A DNA stretch of 54,332 nt from Pseudomonadota bacterium. GTDB taxonomy: Bacteria > Pseudomonadota > Alphaproteobacteria > Reyranellales > Reyranellaceae. Position numbers and translations under genes: made by a program. Where the stretch lies: the NCBI GenBank assembly GCA_018242505.1, contig JAFEBU010000030.1, forward strand, positions 1-54,332, in the 5' to 3' direction. The notes under the pieces were generated by a model, which saw nothing but the letters and a program-made list of their open reading frames with translations, searched no databases and was not told the origin of the DNA. This document shows, in pieces, positions 34,870 through 42,713 of this stretch (position 1 is the first letter of the stretch; the number at the start of each line of letters is the position of its first letter).

Positions 34870-36915
34870 TCAGAAGGATGGCAAAAGGTCGTCACCACGG
34901 TGGTGACGGCCCTCGCCATGGTTCACGCCATAGGCGCGACGGACAGCGCGTGAGGCACGAGCGCGATCAAGACTCGTGTCACCAGCAGCGTCATCGTCTT
35001 CCGCTAAGCCGAGGTCGGTCTCATGCTCGGGCGCCATGGGACGCACAATCTCAGTCTCGGCAAGATCGGGATTGCGGTTTCGCTGCAGGCCACCGTCGTC
35101 TTCCTCTTCCCAGGATAACGTGTCTCGATTGGCCTCCTTGAACGCGGCGTGCGTATCGCACACGTGGCCTGTCCAATCGTCCGGTCGCGGCGACGGTCGG
35201 TCGCGATAGCCGTTGTCGACCAACGTGGGGCTTGGCTGTACGCGGCCGAGGAAATTGCGATCCTCGTAGTAGCGCAGCTTCTTCGCTCGAATCGGCGGCA
35301 GGCCGGAGACCAGCACCAGTTCGTCGGTGGCCGGCAACTGCATGACCTCACCGGGCGTCAGCAGCGGGCGCGCGCTCTCTTGGCGCGACACCATGATGTG
35401 GCTGAGCCAGGGCGCCAGCCGGTGCCCCGCATAGTTACGCTGCATCCTGAGCTCGGTCGCCGTGCCCAGTGCATCGGAGATGCGCTTGGCGGTGCGCTCG
35501 TCGTTGGACGAGAAGGCGATGCGCACATGGCAGTTGTCGAGGATGGCGTTGCTCTCGCCATAGGCCTTGGAGATCTGGTTGAGCGACTGGGCGATCAGGT
35601 AGGCGCGAATGCCGTAGCCGGCCATGAAGGCTAAGGCAGTCTCGAAGAAGTCGAGGCGGCCAAGGGCCGGGAACTCATCCAGCATCATCAAAAGCTGATG
35701 ACTGCGGCGCTTGCCGGGATCGCCCTCCAGGCGCTCGGTCAGCCGCCGGCCGATTTGGTTCAGCACCAGCCGCACCAGCGGCTTGGTGCGGGAGATGTCG
35801 GAGGGCGGGATGACGAGATAGAGGGTCACCGGCCGTTCGGCATCGACCAGGTCGGCGATCCGCCAGTCGCAGGCGGCAGTGGTCGCGGCCACCACGGGGT
35901 CGCGATAGAGGCCCAGGAACGACATGGCTGTCGACAGCACGCCCGAGCGTTCGTTCTCCGACTTGTTCAGGACCTCGCGCGCCGCCGAGGCGACAACGGG
36001 ATGGACGATAGGCTGCTGCGCGCTGCCGAGATGGTTGGCCTCCATCATCCGCCGCAATGTGTGCTCGAAGGAGCGCTGCGGGTCGGACAGGAAGGTGGCG
36101 ACGCGAGCCAGCGTCTTTTCAGGCTCGGCGTAGAGCACGTGCAGAATGGCGCCGACCAGGAGTGCGTGGCTGGTCTTCTCCCAGTGATTGCGCCGCTCCA
36201 AGGCACCTTCGGGATCGACCAAGATGTCGGCGATGTTCTGGACGTCGCGGACCTCATCCGGTCCCTTGCGGACTTCCAGGAGCGGGTTGTAGCGGGCCGA
36301 GCGCGGGTCGGTGGGATTGAACATCAGGCAGTGAGAGAAGCGGCTGCGCCAGCCGGCGGTGAGCTGCCAATTTTCACCCTTGATGTCGTGCACGACGGCA
36401 CTTTCGGTCCAGGACAGCAGCGTCGGAATGACGAGGCCCACGCCCTTGCCCGACCGTGTCGGCGCGAAGGCCATGACGTGCTCCGGCCCATCGTGGCGCA
36501 GATAACGGTCGTTCAGCCGGCCGAGGAACACACCTGAAGGGTGGTAGAGGCCGGCCCGGTCGATCTCACGTCGGCTCGCCCAGCGCGAAGAGCCATAGGT
36601 GGTGACTAGCCGTGCCTGCCGCGCGCGCCACAGCGAGCCGATGACGGCGACGATGATTCCCAGGAAGCCGCTGGACGCCGCCATGACACCTGCCTCGTCG
36701 AACAGCTGCGGCGCGTACCCTTCGTAGGCGTACCACCATTCAAACAGTCGCCAAGGGTAGTAGACCGGCAACCCGAGTGCGGTGAACCAAGGATCGCCCA
36801 AGCGCGGCTGATAGGCGAGCTCGGCCGCCACCCATTGCGTGGCCACCCAGAGGCCGCCGATCACGACGGCGAAGACGATGGCGATCTGGCCGATTAGAAA
36901 ACGGGTCGGGGTCAT
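34870..36915 (-). CDS. traG: TraG, VirD4-like type IV coupling protein
   Basis: 681 residues. Two N-terminal membrane segments (FLIGQIAIVFAVVIGGLWVATQWV and VMAASSGFLGIIVAVIGSLW) precede the RecA-like domain with Walker A at 151-158 (APTRSGKG) and Walker B LLMMLDEFPALGRLDFFE. A later segment reads GIRAYLIAQSLNQISKAYG. It is the coupling protein that hands the relaxase-DNA complex to the Trb channel. In related elements the relaxase gene lies upstream; here the next upstream gene is an unrelated small membrane protein on the other strand, so the usual partner is missing. It is the first gene of the transfer run. Confidence 0.95.
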   Translation of the reverse strand: MTPTRFLIGQIAIVFAVVIGGLWVATQWVAAELAYQPRLGDPWFTALGLPVYYPWRLFEWWYAYEGYAPQLFDEAGVMAASSGFLGIIVAVIGSLWRARQARLVTTYGSSRWASRREIDRAGLYHPSGVFLGRLNDRYLRHDGPEHVMAFAPTRSGKGVGLVIPTLLSWTESAVVHDIKGENWQLTAGWRSRFSHCLMFNPTDPRSARYNPLLEVRKGPDEVRDVQNIADILVDPEGALERRNHWEKTSHALLVGAILHVLYAEPEKTLARVATFLSDPQRSFEHTLRRMMEANHLGSAQQPIVHPVVASAAREVLNKSENERSGVLSTAMSFLGLYRDPVVAATTAACDWRIADLVDAERPVTLYLVIPPSDISRTKPLVRLVLNQIGRRLTERLEGDPGKRRSHQLLMMLDEFPALGRLDFFETALAFMAGYGIRAYLIAQSLNQISKAYGESNAILDNCHVRIAFSSNDERTAKRISDALGTATELRMQRNYAGHRLAPWLSHIMVSRQESARPLLTPGEVMQLPATDELVLVSGLPPIRAKKLRYYEDRNFLGRVQPSPTLVDNGYRDRPSPRPDDWTGHVCDTHAAFKEANRDTLSWEEEDDGGLQRNRNPDLAETEIVRPMAPEHETDLGLAEDDDAAGDTSLDRARASRAVRRAYGVNHGEGRHHRGDDLLPSF

Positions 36916-37219
36916 GAGCGGCCGGTTGGATTGCTGGGCAGCGGGCGCGCCGCCGGACCGCGATAGGAATCATCGAACCAGCCAGAGAAGAAAACGGCCC
37001 TTACCTGCGCGGATCTGCGCCCACGTTCGCTCCATGAGCGCGATGCGCGATAGAGCGTGCGTTGGCGCAACTGAAGCACGGCATGCCAGGAGTCGATGCA
37101 TTGGAGATAATTGAGTCATGCCACATCGCACATCCGCGGCACGGGCTGTGCTGAATACCATCTCAAGTTGTTGCAACAGCGAGGCGGCGACACCACATCG
37201 TCCATCGACGGAGGATGCG

Positions 37220-37660
37220 ATGATTGGCTTGATCGGCCTGGTGGCCCTCCAGATGTTCTGCGCACTGCTCTACTTCTGCGCCGTCTATATTGTGTCCTTC
37301 GCCGTCGGTGTGTGGGTTGCCTTCTGGGCGATCCATGCAGGCAGCGGTGAGGTCGGCGCGTTTGCGATCGGCTCCGTGGCTGGCCTAGCGGTGTTCGTGA
37401 TAGGCAAAGTGACGTTCCACACCGGCCGGTCACCCGTCGTTCGGTGGCTGATCGGAATGGCGTTTGGAATACCGGCAGCAATCGCGGGGTTCAGTCTCGT
37501 CCAGCAGGTCTGGCCGTTGGTGATGACATCAACGCCCTGGCAATACATCGTTGGTGCGATCGCAGCAGTCGCGACGGGGGCCACGATAGTCGTTCGGCTT
37601 GGCGGCGTTGGCTCACCTTCTGGCCCAGGCTCACGGCAACTGCCGTCAGAGTTCCAGTAG
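37220..37660 (+). CDS. Small hydrophobic membrane protein at the module edge
   Basis: 146 residues from ATG 37220 with a GGAGG ribosome-binding site; in-frame codons upstream to 37118 are less likely. It has four predicted membrane segments: LIGLVALQMFCALLYFCAVYIVSFAVGVWVAFWAI, VGAFAIGSVAGLAVFVIG, WLIGMAFGIPAAIAGFSLV and YIVGAIAAVATGATIVVRLG. The tail is Gly/Ser/Pro-rich. I do not recognise the family. Similar small membrane proteins occur beside traG in other elements, possibly for entry exclusion, but this is a guess. Its stop codon overlaps the start of the tRNA-like att candidate. Confidence 0.65.
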   Translation: MIGLIGLVALQMFCALLYFCAVYIVSFAVGVWVAFWAIHAGSGEVGAFAIGSVAGLAVFVIGKVTFHTGRSPVVRWLIGMAFGIPAAIAGFSLVQQVWPLVMTSTPWQYIVGAIAAVATGATIVVRLGGVGSPSGPGSRQLPSEFQ

Positions 37661-37688
37661 GTTCAAATCCAGGGCCCGCAACCACCGA
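37656..37688. repeat. tRNA-3'-end-like sequence, candidate attachment site
   Basis: GGTTCAAATCC (T-loop form) is followed by AGGGCCCGCAACCA, as at the 3' end of a tRNA gene, but the T-stem pairs badly and no cloverleaf precedes it. Bases 37672-37688 recur identically at 52439-52455. tRNA 3' ends are common insertion sites, so this may be an att remnant. Confidence 0.45.
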
Positions 37689-38103
37689 AAGTTGACACTA
37701 CCATGCCGCATCTAAGAAACACCGCTAGTCGAGGCGCCTCCCATAGTTCGACACACTCGACGTCATGGGTTGTTCGCTTGAGCACCACTGAATTTCTTGG
37801 CCTGCCTACGCTCGACCGCTCGCTCGACGAACGCGCTTTGAAGAGACGTCAGGTCTTCGTCTCCTAAGATAACTCGGTACATGCGAGCAAACGCAATAGA
37901 TGCATCTCGCCCAATAGAGCGGAAGCGGCGCACTCAATCCTCACATCAACTCATTTCGATAAATTGGCCGCAGTTCGCCGTCCGGACAAATGGGCAGCTA
38001 TAGTCCGGCTCCGGACCAAGGAGGCGCTCGCCGAGTGATGGCGCCAATTGGCCGGTGTCCAGGACTTATCCAGGATTTCCATGCTCTATCAGGCGCTACC
38101 CAT
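37689..38103. other. Intergenic region between conjugation module and Mo/W island
   Basis: About 415 bp with no supported gene. Open frames here are short and match nothing known. It likely marks the junction between two acquired segments. Confidence 0.45.
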
Positions 38104-38127
38104 CATTATATTCAATGAGATATAATG
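38104..38127. promoter_or_regulatory. ModE-type operator upstream of modA
   Basis: 24-bp dyad CATTATAT-N8-ATATAATG with perfect 8-bp arms, centred about 117 bp before the modA start. It fits the known ModE pattern (TATAT half-sites in inverted order) and the five other dyads in this island. Confidence 0.7.
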
Positions 38128-38186
38128 AAAGAAGCACCGTCATGACGTGTGATGGTCGGAGTACGCGCATGTTTCTGTCAGACACG

Positions 38187-38210
38187 CGCTATATTTTCGT
38201 GGAAGTAGCA
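38187..38210. promoter_or_regulatory. Second, weaker ModE-type site before modA
   Basis: The left arm CGCTATAT is perfect; the right arm AAGTAGCA agrees with ATATAGCG at five of eight positions. Centred about 34 bp before the modA ATG, where a repressor would block transcription. Less certain than the other sites. Confidence 0.4.
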
Positions 38211-38232
38211 GCCTCTGCGGGGTTTTCGGCTT

Positions 38233-39048
38233 ATGGATCGGCGCAATGCTCTAACAGCCCTGCTGGGCGGATTGGTCGGCCTGACGACTGCGGTGCGGAA
38301 CGCGGCCGCCCAGCACCATACCATGCAGCCCTCTGCCGTAAATGGCGATGGACGGGGCGTGCTGGTCTTCGCAGCGGCAACGTTGAAGCCAGCGCTCGAT
38401 GCGCTCGTAGCGGCTTACCGGACAAAGCAGGGCGCCGAGGTCACGGTTGCCTACGGTCCAACACCGGCGCTTGCTAAGCAGATTGAGAATGGCGCACCGG
38501 CAGACATCTTCTTTGCGGCAGATCCGGTATGGATGGACTATCTGGCGGAGAAGCGGCTCATTCGCCGCCATACCCGTGCCGATCTCGTTCGCAATGTCTT
38601 GATCCTGGCAGGACATGGTTCGCCGACAACGGAAACACCGCCGGTTATCGACGATAGGTTTCCTTTGTCCCAGATCGTCGGCACCGGTCCGTTGTGCATG
38701 TGCAACCCTGCCGACCACCCCGCCGGTCGGTATGCCAAGGCAAGCCTGGAAACTCTCGGTCTATGGCACAGCGTCGCCACGAAGATCGCCATCGTAGAAA
38801 ATCCGCAGGTCGCCGCAGCTATGGTCGCGCGAGGAGATGCTCCGGCCGCCGTGGTGTTCGGGACAGACATCAAGGGCGTTTCGGGAGCCTGCGCGCTCGG
38901 CACGTTTCCCGAGGCTAGTCACCCGCCAATCGTATATCCAGCCGCGCTCACGATGGCCGCGCCGCACGCGGATTCAGCAGAGCGACTGCTTACCTATCTC
39001 CATTCGGCGGAAGTGCGCTCGCAATTCAATGAATATGGCTACAAATGA
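38233..39048 (+). CDS. modA: ModA, molybdate/tungstate-binding periplasmic protein
   Basis: 271 residues. The N-terminus MDRRNALTALLGGLVGLTTA ends near NAAAQ, an export signal. The mature protein follows ModA: LVFAAATLKPALDALVAAYRTKQGAEVTVAYGPTPALAKQIENGAPADIFFAADPVWMDYLAEKRLI (oxyanion-binding Ser/Ala and Thr positions), then CNPADHPAGRYAKASLETLGLW, AMVARGDAPAAVVFGTDIK and YPAALTMAA. It would bind molybdate or tungstate and pass it to an ABC transporter. No modB or modC lies beside it. It is convergent with the Mol-type ATPase gene (10-bp overlap of the 3' ends), so it may use a permease encoded elsewhere. Two ModE-type sites precede it. Confidence 0.88.
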   Translation: MDRRNALTALLGGLVGLTTAVRNAAAQHHTMQPSAVNGDGRGVLVFAAATLKPALDALVAAYRTKQGAEVTVAYGPTPALAKQIENGAPADIFFAADPVWMDYLAEKRLIRRHTRADLVRNVLILAGHGSPTTETPPVIDDRFPLSQIVGTGPLCMCNPADHPAGRYAKASLETLGLWHSVATKIAIVENPQVAAAMVARGDAPAAVVFGTDIKGVSGACALGTFPEASHPPIVYPAALTMAAPHADSAERLLTYLHSAEVRSQFNEYGYK

Positions 39049-39857
39049 AATGCCGCCTCGTTGCCGCTCCCCTCTCCCTGCTGATCAAAGGGTACGACCA
39101 CGGCACGGCCGCTCGGCGTTCGCTCGATCGTGACCGCGACGCCATAAACGGCCGATAGCCGTTCGCCTGTAAGTGCCTCCTCAGGAGATCCATAAGCCGC
39201 GAGCCGACCGCCGGCTATCATCGCCACGCGGTTGGCAACCTCGTGTGCCTGGTCCGGATCGTGGGTCGACAAGACGATGCCGAAGTTCTGTTCGCGCAGC
39301 CGCCGTACTCGATCGAGCACCAGCAAGCGGTTGGCAAGATCGAGGCTGGCCGTAGGCTCATCCATCACAAGAAAAGGCGCATCCTGGGCCAGTGCCCGCG
39401 CCACCAGCACAAGCTGCCGCTGACCACCCGAAATCCGGTTGGCATCGGCATCCGCCAGATCGAGGATGCCCAAGCCGGCGAGCGCTGCCCTTGCCCGATC
39501 GCGATCGACGGCACGCGGCGCGGCAAAGGGCCCAAGATGAGCAGTACGGCCCATGAGCACGAGGTCCAAAACGCTATAGGCGAATTCCATCACCTGGGCC
39601 TGCGGCACATAGGCAATCGTGCGCGCCATCTCGGTGCGCGACAGGGCTTCGATCGGACGGCCGGCAAGCCGGACTTCGCCGGCCTTGGGTGGAATCAACC
39701 CGAGTAGCGTCTTGAACAGGGTTGTCTTGCCAGCTCCATTTGGGCCAAGCAGGCAAAGCACCTCGCTTCGCGCCAAGGTCAGATTGATGCCCGACGACAC
39801 GATCCGCGACCCGTAACCGACGGCGAGGTCTCGTGCCTCAAGCACGGTCAGCTCCAC
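39039..39857 (-). CDS. ATPase of BtuCDF/MolBCA-class ABC importer
   Basis: 272 residues starting at GTG 39857 (a later GTG at 39845 is possible). Walker A GPNGAGKT at 38-45, Q-loop Gln86, signature ISGGQRQ at 142-148, Walker B FLVMDEP at 162-168, and the switch His in STHD. The sequence is of the FepC/BtuD/MolC type. It powers import through the FecCD-type permease encoded just upstream (10-bp overlap). The family carries iron-siderophores, haem, cobalamin or, in Haemophilus MolBC, molybdate/tungstate. Linkage to Mop, ModA and ModE makes molybdate or tungstate the best guess here. Confidence 0.85.
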   Translation of the reverse strand: MELTVLEARDLAVGYGSRIVSSGINLTLARSEVLCLLGPNGAGKTTLFKTLLGLIPPKAGEVRLAGRPIEALSRTEMARTIAYVPQAQVMEFAYSVLDLVLMGRTAHLGPFAAPRAVDRDRARAALAGLGILDLADADANRISGGQRQLVLVARALAQDAPFLVMDEPTASLDLANRLLVLDRVRRLREQNFGIVLSTHDPDQAHEVANRVAMIAGGRLAAYGSPEEALTGERLSAVYGVAVTIERTPSGRAVVVPFDQQGEGSGNEAAFHL

Positions 39858-40888
39858 ATCCGCCGGCCGCGCGCGAGCAGCCAGACAAAAACCGGCGCAC
39901 CGAGAATGGCCGTCAGCAGGCCAAGCAGAATTTCTACTCTGGCGGCGACGCGGGCGACGGTGTCGATCAACACGAGAAAAGCTGCACCTGCCAGGAGTGA
40001 GGTTGGCAGCACGCGGTCGTATCGTGGACCGACCAGCAGCCGGGCCATATGCGGGATAACAAGCCCGATCCAGCCGATCACGCCTGACACCGAGACTGCC
40101 GTTGCCGTGATCAGCGTCGCCGCCGCAATCACCACGGCACGGACGAGTTGCACATTGATGCCGAGCGCTCGTGCCTCATCGTCACCCATTGACATCACTC
40201 CGATCCGCCAGCGCAGCGCCAGCAAAGGTATAAGCCCTACAATGACCAGAGGTACGACGATCTGCACGTCGCTCACCTTGATGCCCGATAAACTGCCGAG
40301 CAACCAGAAGGTGATCGCCGGGAGCTGGTTGTAAGGATCGGCCAGCACTTTCACCAACGAGATACCGGCACCCGCCATCGCACCGACTACGATGCCTGCC
40401 AATACCAGGACCAGCACCTCATTCTGGCTGCGGAGCATACGGGCGAGGCCATAGACAATCAGAACAGTCGCAAGCCCGGCTGCGAATCCCAGCATCTGGA
40501 TGCCGATTACCGGTAGCGACAGCAAAATACCAAGCACGGCACCAAATCCTGCCCCTGCCGAAACGCCGAGAATGTCAGGCGACACCAGCGGATTGCGGAA
40601 TAGCGTCTGGTAACTGGCACCTGCCCCGGCGAGCGCTGCCCCAACTGCCAGGGCTGCAGCGACACGTGGCAGACGGATCTGGAACAGCACAGTGTCGACC
40701 GGTGTGACCGGCCGGCTCCAGTGCAGGAGCGCGGATATAATGTCACCCGGCTTTGCGGGGTATGGTCCCAGCATCACAGCCAGTAGCACCGCGCCCAGCA
40801 GAATCACGAGCAGAGCGCCCCAAACCAGCGCAACCTTCGGGGTATTAGTGCGCGGCGCCACCCAACAACCGGTCGAGTTGGGTGGCAC
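39848..40888 (-). CDS. FecCD-family permease of MolBCA-class importer
   Basis: 346 residues from GTG 40888; a second GTG at 40861 would reduce the overlap with the binding-protein gene from 44 to 17 bp. About ten membrane segments are visible, with the family motifs RLPRVAAALAVGAALAGAGASYQTLFRNPLVSPDILGVSAGAGFGAVLG, AGIVVGAMAGAGISLVK and GVIGWIGLVIPHMARLLVG. It forms the inner-membrane channel with the ATPase encoded next. BtuC/FhuB-class permeases usually carry large metal chelates; MolB is the known exception for molybdate/tungstate and is the closest in context. Confidence 0.88.
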   Translation of the reverse strand: MPPNSTGCWVAPRTNTPKVALVWGALLVILLGAVLLAVMLGPYPAKPGDIISALLHWSRPVTPVDTVLFQIRLPRVAAALAVGAALAGAGASYQTLFRNPLVSPDILGVSAGAGFGAVLGILLSLPVIGIQMLGFAAGLATVLIVYGLARMLRSQNEVLVLVLAGIVVGAMAGAGISLVKVLADPYNQLPAITFWLLGSLSGIKVSDVQIVVPLVIVGLIPLLALRWRIGVMSMGDDEARALGINVQLVRAVVIAAATLITATAVSVSGVIGWIGLVIPHMARLLVGPRYDRVLPTSLLAGAAFLVLIDTVARVAARVEILLGLLTAILGAPVFVWLLARGRRMWS

Positions 40889-41888
40889 TTGGTGTCACGC
40901 CGTAGAACAAGTCATAGAACTCCCGCGCGTCGGCGCGCATGTCCAGCTTGGCCTCGGCAGGATAGAACGTCTGTAGCAGCCAGCGCAGGCCGATCAACCG
41001 GTTGAGGGAAGGCGGAGCATCAATCCAGCCCCATGGCAGGCTGGGCGCCAGGAACACTTTGTCTTCCCTCACGGCAAGAACCTGGTTCCACGTGGGCATT
41101 GCCTTCAAACCCTCGAAGAAAGCCCGATCGAGGGTGACGACGACTTGCGGCTGCCAGGCAATGAGCTGCTCCATCGATACGGTCGCGATGTTTCCGCGAT
41201 GGCCTAGGCCCTCGACGACATTGATCGCACCGACCCGTTCAATGATCTCCGTATTTATCGAGCCGCGAGCACCGGTTTCGAGGCCTTCCCGCCCACGCGC
41301 AAGATAGACGCGTGGGCGCCTGTCAGCCGGTATTCTGGCCAGCATGGCATCAACTGTGGCGAAGGTCTTGCTCGCATACGCCGAGAGCTCAGCGCCTCGT
41401 TGCGGGCGACCGAGCACGTCGGCAGCCAGCCTCAAAGATGCCGTGGTCTCGGCAAAACGGCCATCGATCAGCACATAGGGAATGCCGGTCTGGCTCTGCA
41501 CCTGATCGGCGAGCGAGACATAGGTCTCCGTGGTCGAACCAAAGTCGAGTACCAGGTCGGGTTTCGAGGCGACCAGCCGCTCAAGGTTCACTGTACCGCC
41601 ACGACCCGTCAGACGGCCGGTCTCCGGCAAGTCACGCGCGGGAGGTGCCAGGAATTCCTTCTCGCTCGGCGATGGCGAGCGGACCCAACCAACCATTGCG
41701 TCAGGCGCCAGAACATAAGCCAGCACCGAGGCTGGTGGTCCGGCGACGAACACGCGATCGACCTTCGCCGGAAGGGAAACCGAGCGCTTGGCCGAATCGA
41801 CAATTGTGCGGCTCTGCGCGAGCGCTGGACGCGCGAGCAGGCCGCCGCCTAATAAAGCTAGGGCATGGCGTCGCCTCAGCCGAGCCAT
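40845..41888 (-). CDS. Periplasmic binding protein of MolBCA-class importer
   Basis: 347 residues. A twin-arginine-like start (MARLRRRHALALLGGGLLARPALA) indicates export. The fold is that of the TroA/BtuF helical-backbone binding proteins: VDSAKRSVSLPAKVDRVFVAGPPASVLAYVLAPDAMVGW, LERLVASKPDLVLDFGSTTETY, then MEQLIAWQPQVVVTLDRAFF and APSLPWGWIDAPPSLNRLIGLRWL. It should deliver the substrate to the FecCD permease. In the same operon as Mop, so molybdate or tungstate is the likely ligand; a metal chelate cannot be excluded. It overlaps the permease gene by up to 44 bp. Confidence 0.85.
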   Translation of the reverse strand: MARLRRRHALALLGGGLLARPALAQSRTIVDSAKRSVSLPAKVDRVFVAGPPASVLAYVLAPDAMVGWVRSPSPSEKEFLAPPARDLPETGRLTGRGGTVNLERLVASKPDLVLDFGSTTETYVSLADQVQSQTGIPYVLIDGRFAETTASLRLAADVLGRPQRGAELSAYASKTFATVDAMLARIPADRRPRVYLARGREGLETGARGSINTEIIERVGAINVVEGLGHRGNIATVSMEQLIAWQPQVVVTLDRAFFEGLKAMPTWNQVLAVREDKVFLAPSLPWGWIDAPPSLNRLIGLRWLLQTFYPAEAKLDMRADAREFYDLFYGVTPSATQLDRLLGGAAH

Positions 41889-41895
41889 TTCGATG

Positions 41896-42102
41896 TCAGT
41901 CGAGGCCGATCATCACGTCGGACGCCTTGATGACCGCGTAAGCGGTATCGCCAACCTTGAGCTTCAACTCGTCAACGGCCTCATTGGTTATCGAAGCAGT
42001 GACTATGGTGCCGTTCACGTCGAGCCGAATGTGTGCAGTGGTGGCCCCTTTCTTGACCTCGGTGACCTTACCCTTGAGGCGGTTGCGCGCGCTGAGTTTC
42101 AT
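41896..42102 (-). CDS. mop: Molbindin (single Mop/TOBE domain)
   Basis: 68 residues from ATG 42102, preceded by GAGG; the frame runs to 42162 without support. The whole protein is one Mop domain: MKLSARNRLKGKVTEVKKGATTAHIRLDVNGTIVTASITNEAVDELKLKVGDTAYAVIKASDVMIGLD type sequence, with ARN-x-LKGKV and the KASDVM segment that binds oxyanions. Molbindins form hexamers that store molybdate or tungstate in the cytoplasm. It lies seven bases before the binding-protein gene and ten after the unknown gene upstream, so it is in the transporter operon. The same domain is missing from the ModE protein of this island, so Mop may serve as the sensor in trans. Confidence 0.93.
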   Translation of the reverse strand: MKLSARNRLKGKVTEVKKGATTAHIRLDVNGTIVTASITNEAVDELKLKVGDTAYAVIKASDVMIGLD

Positions 42103-42112
42103 AGCTGAAACC

Positions 42113-42529
42113 TCACTCGTTATTCCTTGAGCAGCATACGGTGTTCCCAAGCTCTGGCGCAATCTGGGCAGACGTCAGGGTGAGGATGGTATGATCGATC
42201 TCGGCCAAGCAGTTTGCAGTGATCGCGAACGATAGCACGGTAGCCCCAACCTCGATCGTGAGCACGCTTTCTTTGCCCTCCATGCCAAGTGAGAGGCCGT
42301 GCAAAGGCAATGGTGTTACCTGAAACGTTTCGCTTGAGGCCGCGAACCGGCCATTGAGCGCGGCCTTGCCGCTCAGCATGAGCAGCAACGTGACGACATG
42401 CTGCAGATCAACGGTAGGAAATGAAAGATCGATATTTCCACCGTGCTCCGTGGCCACGCGCAGCAATATTTTGCTGCCGTCGGGCGAGACATCACCCGTG
42501 ACATACGATAGCTGCGTGCTCGGCATCAT
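42113..42529 (-). CDS. Small protein of unknown function, first gene of the mop/importer operon
   Basis: 138 residues starting with MMPSTQLSYVTGDVSPDG. I do not recognise the family. It has an order of motifs similar to the 127-residue protein at 46404: a strand (ILLRVATEHGGNIDLSFPT), a helix beginning VDLQHVVTLLLMLSGKAAL, then a strand pair VLTIEVGATVLSFAITANCLAEI. The tail is Asn- and Cys-containing (TVCCSRNN). No signal peptide or membrane segment. It lies ten bases before mop and begins just downstream of the shared ModE-type site at 42610, so it is in the Mo/W regulon. It could be a regulator partner or chaperone of metal handling, but nothing shows this. Confidence 0.7.
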   Translation of the reverse strand: MMPSTQLSYVTGDVSPDGSKILLRVATEHGGNIDLSFPTVDLQHVVTLLLMLSGKAALNGRFAASSETFQVTPLPLHGLSLGMEGKESVLTIEVGATVLSFAITANCLAEIDHTILTLTSAQIAPELGNTVCCSRNNE

Positions 42530-42609
42530 GTGAGTGGCACCTTCGTTTGCTTATCGGAAATGACCCATCACGATACCCCTGCCGCTATCGCCGTCAGATG
42601 ATAGCCCTA

Positions 42610-42633
42610 CGCTATAGTCCATTGGAAATATCG
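42610..42633. promoter_or_regulatory. ModE-type operator in the divergent mop / flavin-reductase promoter
   Basis: CGCTATAG-N8-AAATATCG. Left arm one mismatch from CGCTATAT; right arm six of eight matches to ATATAGCG. It lies about 80 bp upstream of the minus-strand gene at 42529 and 24 bp upstream of the small ORF at 42657, so it could control both directions. Confidence 0.6.
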
Positions 42634-42656
42634 CAAGCGCAAAGGAGGGGCACACC

Positions 42657-42713
42657 ATGCAATCTCACCTTAAAAAGGCGTTTCGAGCGGTCTTTGGACG
42701 GCTGAGGCGATGA
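42657..42713 (+). CDS. 18-residue leader ORF, translationally coupled to flavin reductase
   Basis: ATG 42657 with a very strong ribosome-binding site (AAAGGAGGGG). The peptide is MQSHLKKAFRAVFGRLRR, basic and amphipathic. Its TGA overlaps the ATG of the flavin-reductase gene (ATGA). The downstream gene has only GAGG three bases before its start, so ribosomes probably arrive by re-initiation. Regulation by translation of this leader is possible. No known family. Confidence 0.55.
   Translation: MQSHLKKAFRAVFGRLRR

Noticed and set aside
37640..37688. Complete tRNA gene
   Set aside because: Only a T-loop-like and acceptor-like 3' end is present; the T-stem does not pair and no D-arm or anticodon arm precedes it.
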